Source of the DNA: Euzebya rosea
Lineage (GTDB): Bacteria > Actinomycetota > Nitriliruptoria > Euzebyales > Euzebyaceae
DNA: 64,000 nt
Assembly (NCBI RefSeq): GCF_003073135.1
Contig: NZ_PGDQ01000013.1
Coordinates: 1-64,000 of the forward strand
Direction: 5' to 3'
Shown here: piece after piece, positions 1 to 8,176 of the stretch
Layout of the letters: the number at the start of each line of letters is the position of its first letter
How positions within the stretch are numbered: position 1 is the stretch's first letter
Notes under the pieces: model-generated
The model's input: the letters and a program-made list of their open reading frames with translations, nothing else
What the model was told of the DNA's origin: nothing
Database searches by the model: none
Translations under genes and position numbers: made by a program

Positions 1-114
1 GGGGAGGGGATCCCACCCGTCGGCGTCCTCCGTGTGGCATCCCCAGCCGCAAGGGAGGCTGATCGCACACGGGGCCCGTCGGGCCGAGCCGGCCGCGGCC
101 CTCGGGCTCACCCG

Positions 115-155
115 ACGCGTCAGGCCCCGGCCCGTGTGACCGGGGCCTGACGCGT
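115..155. terminator. strong hairpin terminator
   Basis: A perfect 16-bp inverted repeat (115-130 against 140-155) with a 9-nt loop lies 15 nt beyond the stop codon of the minus-strand gene ending at 170. There is no clear U tract, which is common for high-GC actinobacterial terminators. The remaining bases 1-114 hold no gene that I can see. Confidence 0.8.
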
Positions 156-169
156 TGGGCCGACGATCG

Positions 170-2719
170 TCAGTCGTGCAGCGGGAGTCCGAGACCGCCC
201 GCCTGCTCGCCCGGCAGGGTCGTCCGGCGGATGCCGTGGCCGAACGTGGCCGCGGTCAGGGTGTTGGTCCCGACGTGGTGGCGCAGCTCCAGCACCGGCA
301 CCGCCGGCAGGTCGCCGACCCGCAGCCACGACGTGCCGTCGTCGGTCGACATGAACACGCCGACGTCGGTGGCCACGGCCGGGTCGCCGTCGATGAGGAT
401 CACGTCGTTGATCGGTGCGCCCGGCAGGTCACCCGAGACGTCGGTGAACGTCGCGCCGCCGTCGGTCGTGCGGAACAGCTGTGCCCCCTCCTCGCCCTGG
501 CGGAAGCCCGAGTAGGCCACCCACGCGCTGTTGCCCGTCGGGTCGGCCGGGTCGGCGGTGACGGAGGTGATCCACGTGCGCTCGGGCAGCCCGAGGTCGC
601 CATCGTTGTCGTCGGTGGTGGTGGGGTCGCCGTCGTCGACCAGCGTCCAGCCGCCGCTGCTGTCCTGCGGCACGCCACGTCCGACCGCGGGCAGGGTCGA
701 GGCGGCATGGGTGACCCACAGCCGGCCCTCGTCGGTTCCGACCCAGACGGTGTTGCCGTCGGGGTGGGTCGCGATGGTCGTCACGACGCCGCGCAGCCGG
801 TAGCCGCTGTTGGGGTCGGTCTGCTCGGGCTGCGACGACAGGTCCCCGGAGATGGTCCTGAACGCGGTGCCCTCGTTGGTCGAACGATGCAGCTGTGCAC
901 CCGCCGTGTAGATCGTGTCGGGGTTGTTGGGGTCGAACTGGATGTCGGCCAGCCAGCCGTAGCGGTCGCTCGGCATGCGCATGCCGCCGACCAGCAGCGG
1001 CGCCCCGCCCTTCGCCCGACCGCAGCCGCCGTACTGCGAGCAGTAGTACGTCGTCGACGGATCGCCCGGGTCGACGCGCGTCACGATGCCGTCACCGCAG
1101 AAGCCGTACTTCATCCACGCCGCGCTGCCGGCCTCGACGTCACCGACGTGGTGCATGCACAGGTTGTCCTGCAGTCCGGAGACGACGTACTGGGCGGTCT
1201 GCTCGTCGACGTCGACGGAGTAGTGCTGGGTCCAGCCCTGCGAGGCGCCGGTCACCCACGTGCCTGCCGCACCGTTGGCGGCCGAGCGGTACACCCCACC
1301 GTCGTTGCCGAGGTAGACCAGCCCCGGCACGTCCGGCGACCACACCATCGTGTGCTGGTCGGAGTGCACGATGGCCTGGTTGGCGCCCGTGACGACCAGG
1401 GCGGTGGTGTTGGACTGGGGGAGGAACGTCGAGCCGCCGTCGAGGGACTCGATGACCTCCAGCCCGGCCGCGTACAGGTGGTCGGCGTTCAGGGGGTCGA
1501 CGAAGATCCGGGCGAACCACCAGCCGTAGGAGGAGTTGTTGGCGGCCAGCCCGAACGGCTCGCTGCGGGTGAACGACCGCCCGCCGTCGTCGGAGCTGAA
1601 CCACGCGCCGTGGGTGCCGTCGAGGGTGTTGGCGATCATCGCGTACACGCGGCTGGGGTCGGAGGGGGCGAAGGCCAGGCCGATGCGGCCGGTCTCCTCC
1701 TCCGGGGTGTAGAGCCGGTCCTCGAGGTCGTTGCGGGTCCGGTCGCCCTCGCCGAGGGCGATGTCGGTGACGTGCATCCAGGTGGTGCCGCCGTCCTCGG
1801 TCAGCCACACCGACGAACCGGGTCCGGCGTAGACGCGCTTCTCGGGCGTGCGGTAGTGGTCCCACATCGCGACGAGGATCCGGTCGGAGTCGCTCGGGTC
1901 GATGGCGACGTCGACCGCGCCCGTGGTCTCGCGGTTCGGCAGGGCGGTGTCGGCCTGCGGGAAGATCAGCTCCCAGGTGTCACCGGCGTCGGGCGAGCGG
2001 TACAGGCCGCGTTCCCCACCGGGCACGAACAGGTCGCCGGCCGCGGCCGCGTAGACGGTGTCGCCGTCGTTGGGGTCCACCACGATCCGACCGAACGCGC
2101 CCGAGTCGGGCAGGCCGGACAGCTGCCAGCTGGCGCCGTCGTCACGGGAGACGTACAGGCCGGTGCCGCCGTAGACGACCGAGCCGCCGCCGGGGTTGGC
2201 CTCGCCGGTGCCGACGTAGAGCGTCCCGTCCGGTCCGGCGGCCATGGCGCCCAGCGCCTGGGTCAGCTCGGGGTCCCACCGTGGGCTGTAGGTCGTGCCC
2301 GCGTCGGCGGAGTGCCACACGCCACCGGAGGCCGTGGCCACCCAGACCTCGTTGGGACGACCGGGCACCAGCGCGAGGTCCACGACGCGGCCGCCGATCT
2401 CGGTCGGGCCGAGCAGGTCCCACTCGAGGTCGGCCACCGCCGGGTTGACCGCCCGCGTGCGGTCGGCGATCGCGGCGGACTCCGCCAGCGTGCCGGCGTA
2501 GTCGATGCTCGCCCCCTCCACACCACGCTGGGAGTCGAACCACTCACCCGGTGCCTGGAGGGGCGGCAGCTCCAGCCGCGGGTCGGCCAGCGGTGCTGTC
2601 TGACCGCGGGGGAGGAGGGTCGTGACGACCAGTCCGAGCACCAGCAGCGTGATGGCGGCCAGCGCCGTCAGCGGACGACGGGGGGAGAGGAGGCTCTGCA
2701 TGCTCGGGGTGTTCGCCAC
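170..2719 (-). CDS. secreted or membrane-anchored Asp-box beta-propeller (sialidase/VPS10-like)
   Basis: An 849-residue protein with an N-terminal hydrophobic segment (about residues 15-40, signal peptide or anchor) and then a long repeat domain. At least seven Asp-box-type motifs (S/T-x-D-x-G-x-[TS]-[WFY]) are visible, for example SRDDGASWQ, SPDAGDTWE, TEDGGTTWM and TTDGGATFT. This is the signature of BNR/sialidase-type and VPS10-like beta-propellers. No enzyme active site is obvious, so an extracellular binding or glycan-acting role is only an inference. The GTG start at 2719 is preceded by GCAGGAG; an internal ATG at 2701 is the alternative. The gene stands alone, followed by a strong terminator. 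Confidence 0.75.
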   Translation of the reverse strand: MANTPSMQSLLSPRRPLTALAAITLLVLGLVVTTLLPRGQTAPLADPRLELPPLQAPGEWFDSQRGVEGASIDYAGTLAESAAIADRTRAVNPAVADLEWDLLGPTEIGGRVVDLALVPGRPNEVWVATASGGVWHSADAGTTYSPRWDPELTQALGAMAAGPDGTLYVGTGEANPGGGSVVYGGTGLYVSRDDGASWQLSGLPDSGAFGRIVVDPNDGDTVYAAAAGDLFVPGGERGLYRSPDAGDTWELIFPQADTALPNRETTGAVDVAIDPSDSDRILVAMWDHYRTPEKRVYAGPGSSVWLTEDGGTTWMHVTDIALGEGDRTRNDLEDRLYTPEEETGRIGLAFAPSDPSRVYAMIANTLDGTHGAWFSSDDGGRSFTRSEPFGLAANNSSYGWWFARIFVDPLNADHLYAAGLEVIESLDGGSTFLPQSNTTALVVTGANQAIVHSDQHTMVWSPDVPGLVYLGNDGGVYRSAANGAAGTWVTGASQGWTQHYSVDVDEQTAQYVVSGLQDNLCMHHVGDVEAGSAAWMKYGFCGDGIVTRVDPGDPSTTYYCSQYGGCGRAKGGAPLLVGGMRMPSDRYGWLADIQFDPNNPDTIYTAGAQLHRSTNEGTAFRTISGDLSSQPEQTDPNSGYRLRGVVTTIATHPDGNTVWVGTDEGRLWVTHAASTLPAVGRGVPQDSSGGWTLVDDGDPTTTDDNDGDLGLPERTWITSVTADPADPTGNSAWVAYSGFRQGEEGAQLFRTTDGGATFTDVSGDLPGAPINDVILIDGDPAVATDVGVFMSTDDGTSWLRVGDLPAVPVLELRHHVGTNTLTAATFGHGIRRTTLPGEQAGGLGLPLHD

Positions 2720-2751
2720 GGCCGGCCGGAACTCCTGCCGGCAGCACCTCC

Positions 2752-2895
2752 CCGATCGTGCCGATCATCGTCCGGGGCCGATGCAGGCCCCGATCGCGCC
2801 GACCGGTGGGCGGCCTGGCCGCGCCGATCGTGCCGATCATCGTCCGGGGGCGATGCAGGCCCCGATCGCGCCGACCGGCGGACGGCCCGGCAGCC
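2752..2895. repeat. 72-bp tandem repeat with internal hairpin, two copies plus remnants
   Basis: Two nearly identical 72-bp units start at 2752 and 2824 and differ at only a handful of positions in their first 67 bases. Copy 1 holds a perfect hairpin, CGGGGCC (2773-2779), loop GATGCA, GGCCCCG (2786-2792). Copy 2 keeps the loop and right arm but has one changed base in the left arm. A degenerate third piece follows around 2900-2925. The block fills the gap between two minus-strand genes and contains no credible ORF. Confidence 0.85.
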
Positions 2896-2953
2896 CCGCC
2901 CCGATCGCGCGGACCGGCGGGCGGGGCCGGCCGAGCCGATCGTGTCGAGCCGT

Positions 2954-3652
2954 TCAGGCCGGGGTGGGCCAGCGGGCGACCAGGCTGCCCACGCCGTCGA
3001 CGACCTGATGGGTGACGCGTTCGGCCGGGCCCGCCAGGGCGACGGCGACGGCCAGGGCGGGGACGCCGCGAGCCGCAGCCTCCTCGGCGTCGCCGACGAG
3101 CTCGGGTTCGAGCACCCCCGCCCGTACACCCGCGACGACGGCGTGGTCGTACGCCGCGGCACGCTGCTCGCCGACCGAGGGGCGGGGCGGCTTGGGGCCG
3201 TGCCCCGCCGACAGGTCTCCCGCGACCACCAGCGCATCGACGTCGGCCGTGCTCCGAACCCAGTCAGCCACGTCGTCGGCCCCGGCACCCGAGGACGGCA
3301 CACCGACCGCGATGACCGACCGGACCACCTCCAGCCGACTCACCGCACAGGCCAGCACCGACAGGTCGGCCCCCGGGTGGACGTCGACCCCGGGGAGGCC
3401 CGGTGGCCGTCCGCTGACCCGCGCCGTCACCTCCGGCAGGCCCAGCCCGCCGAGGTGGACGTCGCCGCCCGGCGGGTGCAGGCGCACGGCCCCGTCGACG
3501 GCTGCCGGGTCCGCGGCCAGCACGACCACCACACCCGTCACGTCGGCCAGGACGCGGGCGACCTCGTCGCGCATGCCGTGGATGGCCGGATCGTCGCCGG
3601 TCCGGACCGACGGCAGCACGAGGGCGGTGGAGGGGATGGCGACGACGAGCAC
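2954..3652 (-). CDS. LigB-like (class III extradiol dioxygenase fold) protein
   Basis: A 232-residue protein resembling the actinobacterial proteins annotated as class III extradiol dioxygenase subunit B-like. Supporting features are the N-terminal strand LVVAIPSTALVLP, a central segment DALVVAGDLSAGHGPK, and a following AAAYDHAVVAG. The usual N-terminal PHPP metal-binding stretch is not conserved (IPSTAL here), so true dioxygenase activity is doubtful. I chose the GTG at 3652 because TACCGT sits exactly 7 nt upstream, as at several leaderless starts in this window. A second GTG at 3658 is in frame. It is divergent from the secreted-protein gene at 3740. Confidence 0.5.
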   Translation of the reverse strand: MLVVAIPSTALVLPSVRTGDDPAIHGMRDEVARVLADVTGVVVVLAADPAAVDGAVRLHPPGGDVHLGGLGLPEVTARVSGRPPGLPGVDVHPGADLSVLACAVSRLEVVRSVIAVGVPSSGAGADDVADWVRSTADVDALVVAGDLSAGHGPKPPRPSVGEQRAAAYDHAVVAGVRAGVLEPELVGDAEEAAARGVPALAVAVALAGPAERVTHQVVDGVGSLVARWPTPA

Positions 3653-3659
3653 GGTCACG

Positions 3660-3665
3660 ACGGTA
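3660..3665 (-). promoter_or_regulatory. putative -10 (TACCGT), leaderless start
   Basis: TACCGT on the minus strand ends 7 nt before the GTG at 3652. This places the expected transcription start on or next to the start codon. No good -35 or Shine-Dalgarno is visible. Confidence 0.45.
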
Positions 3666-3739
3666 GCCGAGGTGCCGGAAGGAGTGGACGTGGGTGACGT
3701 CGAACGTGGAACCGAACCCGATTCACGAAAGGTCGACAG

Positions 3740-4441
3740 ATGCGAACCATCCGACTCCTCCTGGCCGCTGCCCTCCTCTCGGCGATGGTCGCCGTGCCGG
3801 CATCCGCTGGCGTCGAGCCCGCGGTGGCCCAGGCCATCTCCGGCTCCGTCCTCGTGCCCAACCCGACCAAGGCCGCGCTGCCGGTGACCCGGCACACCCG
3901 CTCCGCCATGTTCGTCGGCCCCGAGGCGCAGGGCGTCGTCAGCTGGTTCTTCGAGGTCGACCCCGCGACCGTCGGCGGCACCTTCGAGCTGACCTCCAGC
4001 GTCGACGCCGACCTCGACATCATCTTCTACTCCGACCCGGGCGGGCTGAACGCCACCCCGACGGCATCGGGTGAGTTCGTCGGCACCGGCATCGACGGCG
4101 AGTCCGGGATCATCCCGCTCGGATCGACCCACGCCACCATCTACCCCGCGTCGGGCGGCAACGTGCCCTTCGACTACGCCGGCTTCGAGGCGCAGCAGGT
4201 CCTGCTCAGCGGCGACCTCGACGTCGAGATCCGGTCCGGCCAGCGCCTGGTCTTCGTCAACGACACCGACGAGTACGGCTTCGTCCGTGGCGAGAAGTTC
4301 TCCTCCGGCGAGGGCCCGGCCTCCGGCATGCCCCGCGGTGCCACCTTCACCTACGACGGGGCCACCGCCCTGTTCGGCACGACCACGATCCCCTACGAGA
4401 CCCACATGGGGTCCGGGACCATCACCGTCACCGCCGGCTGA
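3740..4441 (+). CDS. small secreted protein of unknown function
   Basis: A 233-residue protein with a clean Sec signal peptide (about residues 1-23, MRTIRLLLAAALLSAMVAVP, ASA cleavage). The mature part looks all-beta and acidic. The C-terminal third (RLVFVNDTDEYGFV, then THMGSGTITV) has the shape of a cupredoxin-type strand pair, but the full set of Cys/His/Met copper ligands is missing, so I do not call it a copper protein. The start is supported by GAAAGG 8-10 nt upstream. It stands alone, divergent from the LigB-like gene and closed by a terminator shared with carD. Confidence 0.7.
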   Translation: MRTIRLLLAAALLSAMVAVPASAGVEPAVAQAISGSVLVPNPTKAALPVTRHTRSAMFVGPEAQGVVSWFFEVDPATVGGTFELTSSVDADLDIIFYSDPGGLNATPTASGEFVGTGIDGESGIIPLGSTHATIYPASGGNVPFDYAGFEAQQVLLSGDLDVEIRSGQRLVFVNDTDEYGFVRGEKFSSGEGPASGMPRGATFTYDGATALFGTTTIPYETHMGSGTITVTAG

Positions 4442-4458
4442 CCGACCCCGACAGCAGG

Positions 4459-4484
4459 ACGGCCGACCCCTCGGGGTCGGCCGT
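4459..4484. terminator. bidirectional terminator
   Basis: A perfect 12-bp inverted repeat (ACGGCCGACCCC against GGGGTCGGCCGT) with a 2-nt centre lies between two convergent genes that stop at 4441 (+) and 4505 (-), so it can serve both. Confidence 0.8.
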
Positions 4485-4504
4485 TCGTCGTCCGGGGCCG
4501 GGGG

Positions 4505-5005
4505 TCAGGCCTCTGCGTCGGCCTCGTCGGTGGCGGTGGCGCGCTCGATCAGCGCCGTCGCCTCCTCCTCGGTGACCTTCAGCGCGATGGCCAGCTCGCC
4601 GGCGAGCTTCGCGGTGGCCGACCGCAGGTGGTCCTTGTCGCGCATGGCCAGCGGCTTGTCGCGGTCCTCGCGGAGCGCCTGCAGGCTGCGGACGATCTTG
4701 GCCAGCGCCTCGGCGTCGCCGTCGAGCAGTCGCTTCTGGTTGCGCCGTCGCCGGGCCGAGTGACCCGGGTCCTTCAGGGGGTCCTCGGCGAGCAGCTCGA
4801 GGATCGCCTCGGCGTCCTCCTCGCTGATGGGGTCCCGGACGCCGACCGCCTCCACCTCGCTGGTGGGGATGAGGATGCGCATGTCGCCCACCTCGATGGT
4901 GACGTACTCCACGGGGCCGTCAGGGGTGTCGCGCATCTGCACCGCCACGACACGGCCGGGACCGTGGATGGAGTGGACGACGTCGTCGCCGGGTTCGAGA
5001 GCCAT
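4505..5005 (-). CDS. carD: CarD-family transcriptional regulator
   Basis: A 166-residue CarD/CdnL-type protein. It has an N-terminal Tudor-like RNA polymerase interaction domain (MALEPGDDVVHSIHGPGRV, then YVTIEVGDMRILIPTSEVE) and a helical, basic C-terminal DNA-binding domain (ARRRRNQKRLLDGD onward, about residues 85-150). Family members bind the RNA polymerase beta subunit and stabilise open complexes, mainly at rRNA and housekeeping promoters. The acidic tail after residue 150 is slightly longer than usual. TAGGTT lies 8 nt before the ATG, and the GGGAGGGT between them is too close to act as a normal ribosome binding site. It is divergent from the FolP2-like gene at 5077. Confidence 0.9.
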   Translation of the reverse strand: MALEPGDDVVHSIHGPGRVVAVQMRDTPDGPVEYVTIEVGDMRILIPTSEVEAVGVRDPISEEDAEAILELLAEDPLKDPGHSARRRRNQKRLLDGDAEALAKIVRSLQALREDRDKPLAMRDKDHLRSATAKLAGELAIALKVTEEEATALIERATATDEADAEA

Positions 5006-5013
5006 ACCCTCCC

Positions 5014-5019
5014 AACCTA
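5014..5019 (-). promoter_or_regulatory. putative -10 (TAGGTT), leaderless carD
   Basis: TAGGTT on the minus strand, with 8 nt between it and the carD ATG at 5005. The spacing fits transcription starting at or within 1-2 nt of the start codon. Confidence 0.45.
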
Positions 5020-5076
5020 CGGCGCGACCGCCGGTTCGCTCCGCTGGCGCCGCCGGAAACAGGCTGAACTGGCAGG

Positions 5077-5949
5077 ATGCGGCGCATGTTGCTGCGACTC
5101 GGCGCCACCACCCTCGACCTGCATCGCCGCATGGCGGTCATGGCGATCGTCAACCGGACACCCGACTCGTTCTACGACCGCGGCGCCACCTACGCCCTCG
5201 ATGCCTCGGTGGACCATGCCCTGGCCCAGGTGGAGGAGGGGGCCGACCTCGTCGACGTGGGCGGCGTCAAGGCAGGGCCGGGCGAGGACGTCGACACCGC
5301 CGCCGAGCTCGACCGCATCGTCCCCTTCGTCGAGGCGTTCCGTCGTCGCAGCGACGCTCCTCTGTCGATCGACACGTTCCGGGCGGAGGTGGCCGACGCG
5401 GCGCTGTCGGCCGGGGCGGACCTGATCAACGACACCTCGGGCCTCTCGGACCCGGCGCTTGCCGGCGTCGTCGCACGGCACGACGCCGCCCTGGTGGTCA
5501 TGCACTCCGGCGGCGACATCCGCCAGCGGCCGATGCGCAACCACTACCACCCCGACGTGACGACGGTGGTCCGCGACGAGCTCGCCCGGCTGCTCGAGGA
5601 GGCCGTCGCGGCCGGGGTCGACCGCGACCGGATCGTCGTCGACCCGGGCCACGACTTCCGCAAGAACACCCTCCACTCCCTGGAGGTCACCAGGAACCTG
5701 CCGGTCCTGGCCGAGCTCGGCCGGCCGGTGCTCGTCGCCCTGTCAAACAAGGACTTCATCGGCGAGTCGCTGGACCTGCCGCTGGAGGAACGCGTCGACG
5801 CGTCCATCGGGGCGGCGGTCGTCAGCATGACCCTGGGGGCCCGCATGGTGCGGGTCCACGAAACGCAGCGGACCGTCCGCGCGGTGCGCATGGCCGAGGT
5901 GATCCTCGGCTGGCGCGACCCGCTGCGGACGGTCCGTGGGCTGGCGTGA
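5077..5949 (+). CDS. folP2: dihydropteroate synthase paralogue, FolP2 type
   Basis: A 290-residue TIM-barrel protein of the DHPS family. It carries MAIVNRTPDSFYD, VDVGGVKAGPGEDVD, ADLINDTSGLSD, VVDPGHDFRKNT, LVALSNKDFIGESL and a C-terminal RTVRGLA. These read like mycobacterial FolP2 (Rv1207) rather than FolP1: DVGGVKAGPGE replaces the classical D-[IV]-G-G-E-S-T-R-P, and ALSNKD replaces the S-R-K motif. FolP2 of M. tuberculosis is reported to lack DHPS activity, so a folate role should not be assumed. No other folate gene is nearby. The start may be the ATG at 5086, which has AGGA at better spacing. Confidence 0.8.
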   Translation: MRRMLLRLGATTLDLHRRMAVMAIVNRTPDSFYDRGATYALDASVDHALAQVEEGADLVDVGGVKAGPGEDVDTAAELDRIVPFVEAFRRRSDAPLSIDTFRAEVADAALSAGADLINDTSGLSDPALAGVVARHDAALVVMHSGGDIRQRPMRNHYHPDVTTVVRDELARLLEEAVAAGVDRDRIVVDPGHDFRKNTLHSLEVTRNLPVLAELGRPVLVALSNKDFIGESLDLPLEERVDASIGAAVVSMTLGARMVRVHETQRTVRAVRMAEVILGWRDPLRTVRGLA

Positions 5950-5976
5950 GGCCGGCGCCCGGAGGGACGCCGAGAC

Positions 5977-6441
5977 CTAGAAGGAGAAGCTGCTGATCGA
6001 CAGGTCGAGGGTGAGGCTGTCGGCGGGGGTGCCCGTGAAGGAGTAGACCTCGTCCACGGAGATCGTCTTGCAGTGTCCCATGGACAGGCTGGCGGTCTCG
6101 GTGGTGTCCGACGCGTCGTAGGTGGTGCCGCCGATGACCATGTCGTAGTCCGTCAGCTCGTCGAAGATGCCGTTGGTCCACGAGAGGGTCACGTTCACGG
6201 TCTTCTTGAGGCCGACCTCCACGCCCTCCAGGTCGACGAGGTAGGTGCCGCCGGACAGCGCCTCGCCGACGCCGAGCACGCCCCAGGGGGTCTCCACGTC
6301 AGCGGTCACACCCGTGGCCGTCGTGACCACGGGAAGCCCGTTGGGGTTGGCGCAGGGACCGTTCAGGACAGGATCGGCCGTGGCGGGAATGGCCACGGCA
6401 AGGACGGTGAGGACGGACAGGGCGAGGATGATGAGGCGCAT
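5977..6441 (-). CDS. small secreted protein, function unknown
   Basis: A 154-residue protein with a typical Sec signal peptide (about residues 1-22, MRLIILALSVLTVLAVAIPA, TADP). The remainder is a predicted beta-rich domain with two cysteines (Cys near residue 30 and the HCK near residue 121), which could form a disulphide after export. I recognise no family. I chose the ATG at 6441 because it begins exactly at the signal peptide. A purine-rich GAAGGAGG lies about 25-35 nt upstream, too far for a standard ribosome binding site. The gene converges on the FolP2-like gene with 27 nt between stop codons. Confidence 0.6.
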   Translation of the reverse strand: MRLIILALSVLTVLAVAIPATADPVLNGPCANPNGLPVVTTATGVTADVETPWGVLGVGEALSGGTYLVDLEGVEVGLKKTVNVTLSWTNGIFDELTDYDMVIGGTTYDASDTTETASLSMGHCKTISVDEVYSFTGTPADSLTLDLSISSFSF

Positions 6442-6550
6442 GGACGGTCTGTTCGCCAAGCGGGCACCGCACTCCTCCTTCCTCAACGAAGGTTGGCGCA
6501 GCATCGGGCTGCGACCGTTCGCCGTCCGTCGGTCGTCGGGCGAGTCGGCG

Positions 6551-6556
6551 TAGGAT
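6551..6556 (+). promoter_or_regulatory. putative -10 (TAGGAT), near-leaderless start
   Basis: TAGGAT with 9 nt before the ATG at 6566. No ribosome binding site separates them. Confidence 0.4.
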
Positions 6557-6565
6557 CCGGCGACC

Positions 6566-7159
6566 ATGCGGATCGACCCAGCAGCCACCGTCGCCGAGGA
6601 CGCCCAGATCGGCGAGGGCACCATGGTGTGGGGCCTCGCCCAGGTCCGTGACGGGGCCCGGCTGGGCGAGGAGTGCATCATCGGCCGCGGCGCGTTCATC
6701 GACACCGGCGTGGTGCTCGGCGACCGCTGCAAGGTGCAGAACAACGCGCTGGTGTATGCACCCGCCTCGCTGGAGGACGGTGTCTTCATCGGTCCGGCGG
6801 CGATCCTGACCAACGACCTGCGGCCGCGTTCGATCGCACCCGACGGCACGCTCAAGCGTGGCGCGGACTGGGCTGCGGCCGGGGTGACGATCCGTCACGG
6901 TGCGGCCATCGGCGCCGGCGCCATCGTCGTGGCCGGCGTCACCGTGGGGCGCTGGGCGATGGTCGCGGCGGGTGCCACGGTCGCCAGCGACGTGCCGGAC
7001 CACGCGTTGGTCGCGGGGGTGCCGGCACGACAGCTCGGCTGGGTCTGCGCCTGCGGCGGCCGACTGCAGCAGGACCCCGACGACGACGGCCGCTGGGTGT
7101 GCCGGGAGGACGGCGTCGGCCACCGCGCGACCCACGGCACGATGGCCGCGGAGGACTGA
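6566..7159 (+). CDS. left-handed beta-helix N-acetyltransferase (WlbB/WbpD-like)
   Basis: A 197-residue hexapeptide-repeat acyltransferase. Repeats run from about residue 3 to 150 (for example IGEGTMVWGLAQVRDGARLG, AAIGAGAIVVAGVTVGRWAM). DVPDHALVAGVPARQLGWV closes the helix and is followed by a small Cys-containing tail (VCACGG, then VCRE) that may bind zinc. The order and the downstream oxidoreductase resemble the WlbB/WbpD acetyltransferases that act on UDP-3-amino sugars of surface polysaccharides. The matching aminotransferase is not in the window, so the substrate is an inference. Its stop codon abuts the ATG of the next gene, so the two are translationally coupled. Confidence 0.75.
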   Translation: MRIDPAATVAEDAQIGEGTMVWGLAQVRDGARLGEECIIGRGAFIDTGVVLGDRCKVQNNALVYAPASLEDGVFIGPAAILTNDLRPRSIAPDGTLKRGADWAAAGVTIRHGAAIGAGAIVVAGVTVGRWAMVAAGATVASDVPDHALVAGVPARQLGWVCACGGRLQQDPDDDGRWVCREDGVGHRATHGTMAAED

Positions 7160-8164
7160 ATGCTCCGGGCGGGTGTCATCGGGCTTGGGACAATGGGGCG
7201 CCACCACGTCCGGGTGCTGCGGGCCATGGAGGGCGTCGACTTCGTCGGGGTGGCCGACCCGTCGGGTGATCCGCACGGCGCCGCTCAGGGCGGACGGGTG
7301 TTCATCAGCGACGAGCAGCTGATCGAGGGCGGGCTGGACATGGCGGTGCTGTCCGCCCCGACCGAACACCACGAGCAGGTCGCGATGCGCCTGGCCGGGG
7401 CGGGGGTCCCCACCCTGGTGGAGAAACCGCTGGCCCACACCCTCGACGCCGCGACGAGGATCACCGAGGCGTTCGAGACCGCGGGGCTGGTCGGTGCCGT
7501 CGGCCACATCGAGCGGTTCAACCCGGCCCTGCAGGCCATGCGGACGAAGCTGGAGGAGGGGCTCCTCGGCGAGCTGTACCAGATCGCCACCCGCCGCCAG
7601 GGGCCGTTCCCCGTTCGCATCAAGGACGTCGGCGTGATCCTCGACCTGGCGACCCACGACGTCGACCTGACCGCCTGGGTCGGTGGATCGTCGGTGGCTG
7701 CCATCAGCGCGCGGACCGCCCACAAGACGGGGCGCCCCCACGAGGACCTGGTCGCGGCGACCGGCGTGCTGGCCGACGGCACCGTCACCAACCACCTCGT
7801 GAACTGGCTGTCGCCCTACAAGGAACGCGAGATCGTCGCGCTGGGTGAGGCCGGCGCGCTGATCGCCGACACGGTGACCGCTGACCTGACCTTCCACGCC
7901 AACGGCTCGGAGCTCAACCAGTGGGAGGAGCTGACGCGCTTCCGCGGGGTGTCGGAGGGCGACGTGATCCGCTACTCAATCCCCAAGCCCGAACCGTTGA
8001 TGACGGAGATGCTGGCCTTCCGTGACGCCGTGCTCGGCGAGCCGGCGGCCGTGGTCACGATGCGGGAGGGCCTGGCGGCCGTGCGGGTGGCCGAGGCGAT
8101 GCGACTGTCCGCCCGCGAGGGGGTCACCAGCTACCTGGAGGACGACGAGCCGACCACCGCCTGA
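7160..8164 (+). CDS. Gfo/Idh/MocA-family NAD(P)-dependent oxidoreductase
   Basis: A 334-residue protein with an N-terminal Rossmann fold (AGVIGLGTMGRHHVRVL, residues 3-17), the EKP signature in LVEKPLAHTL (about residue 93) and a C-terminal alpha/beta domain with DLATHDVDLTAWVGG. These features define the Gfo/Idh/MocA superfamily, which includes WlbA/WbpB sugar 3-dehydrogenases. The zero-nucleotide gap to the upstream N-acetyltransferase gene implies a two-gene operon, plausibly for modifying a nucleotide sugar used in a surface glycan. The gene converges on the LLM oxidoreductase with 12 nt between stops. Confidence 0.85.
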   Translation: MLRAGVIGLGTMGRHHVRVLRAMEGVDFVGVADPSGDPHGAAQGGRVFISDEQLIEGGLDMAVLSAPTEHHEQVAMRLAGAGVPTLVEKPLAHTLDAATRITEAFETAGLVGAVGHIERFNPALQAMRTKLEEGLLGELYQIATRRQGPFPVRIKDVGVILDLATHDVDLTAWVGGSSVAAISARTAHKTGRPHEDLVAATGVLADGTVTNHLVNWLSPYKEREIVALGEAGALIADTVTADLTFHANGSELNQWEELTRFRGVSEGDVIRYSIPKPEPLMTEMLAFRDAVLGEPAAVVTMREGLAAVRVAEAMRLSAREGVTSYLEDDEPTTA

Positions 8165-8176
8165 CCCGTCCGGCGG

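Noticed and set aside
2894-2953. Small gene in the repeat block between the Asp-box and LigB-like genes
   Set aside because: Short open frames exist in several phases but have only repeat-encoded, Arg/Pro-rich translations and no start signals.
155-3697. A very long open frame on the plus strand (over 1100 codons) opposite the Asp-box gene
   Set aside because: Stop codons are rare in all frames at this GC content. The translation is Arg/Gly/Val-rich without domains, while the minus strand carries a clear signal sequence and Asp-box repeats.
3740-4441. Reading the secreted 233-residue protein as a cupredoxin
   Set aside because: The strand pattern is suggestive, but the Cys and the first His ligand are missing, so copper binding cannot be supported.
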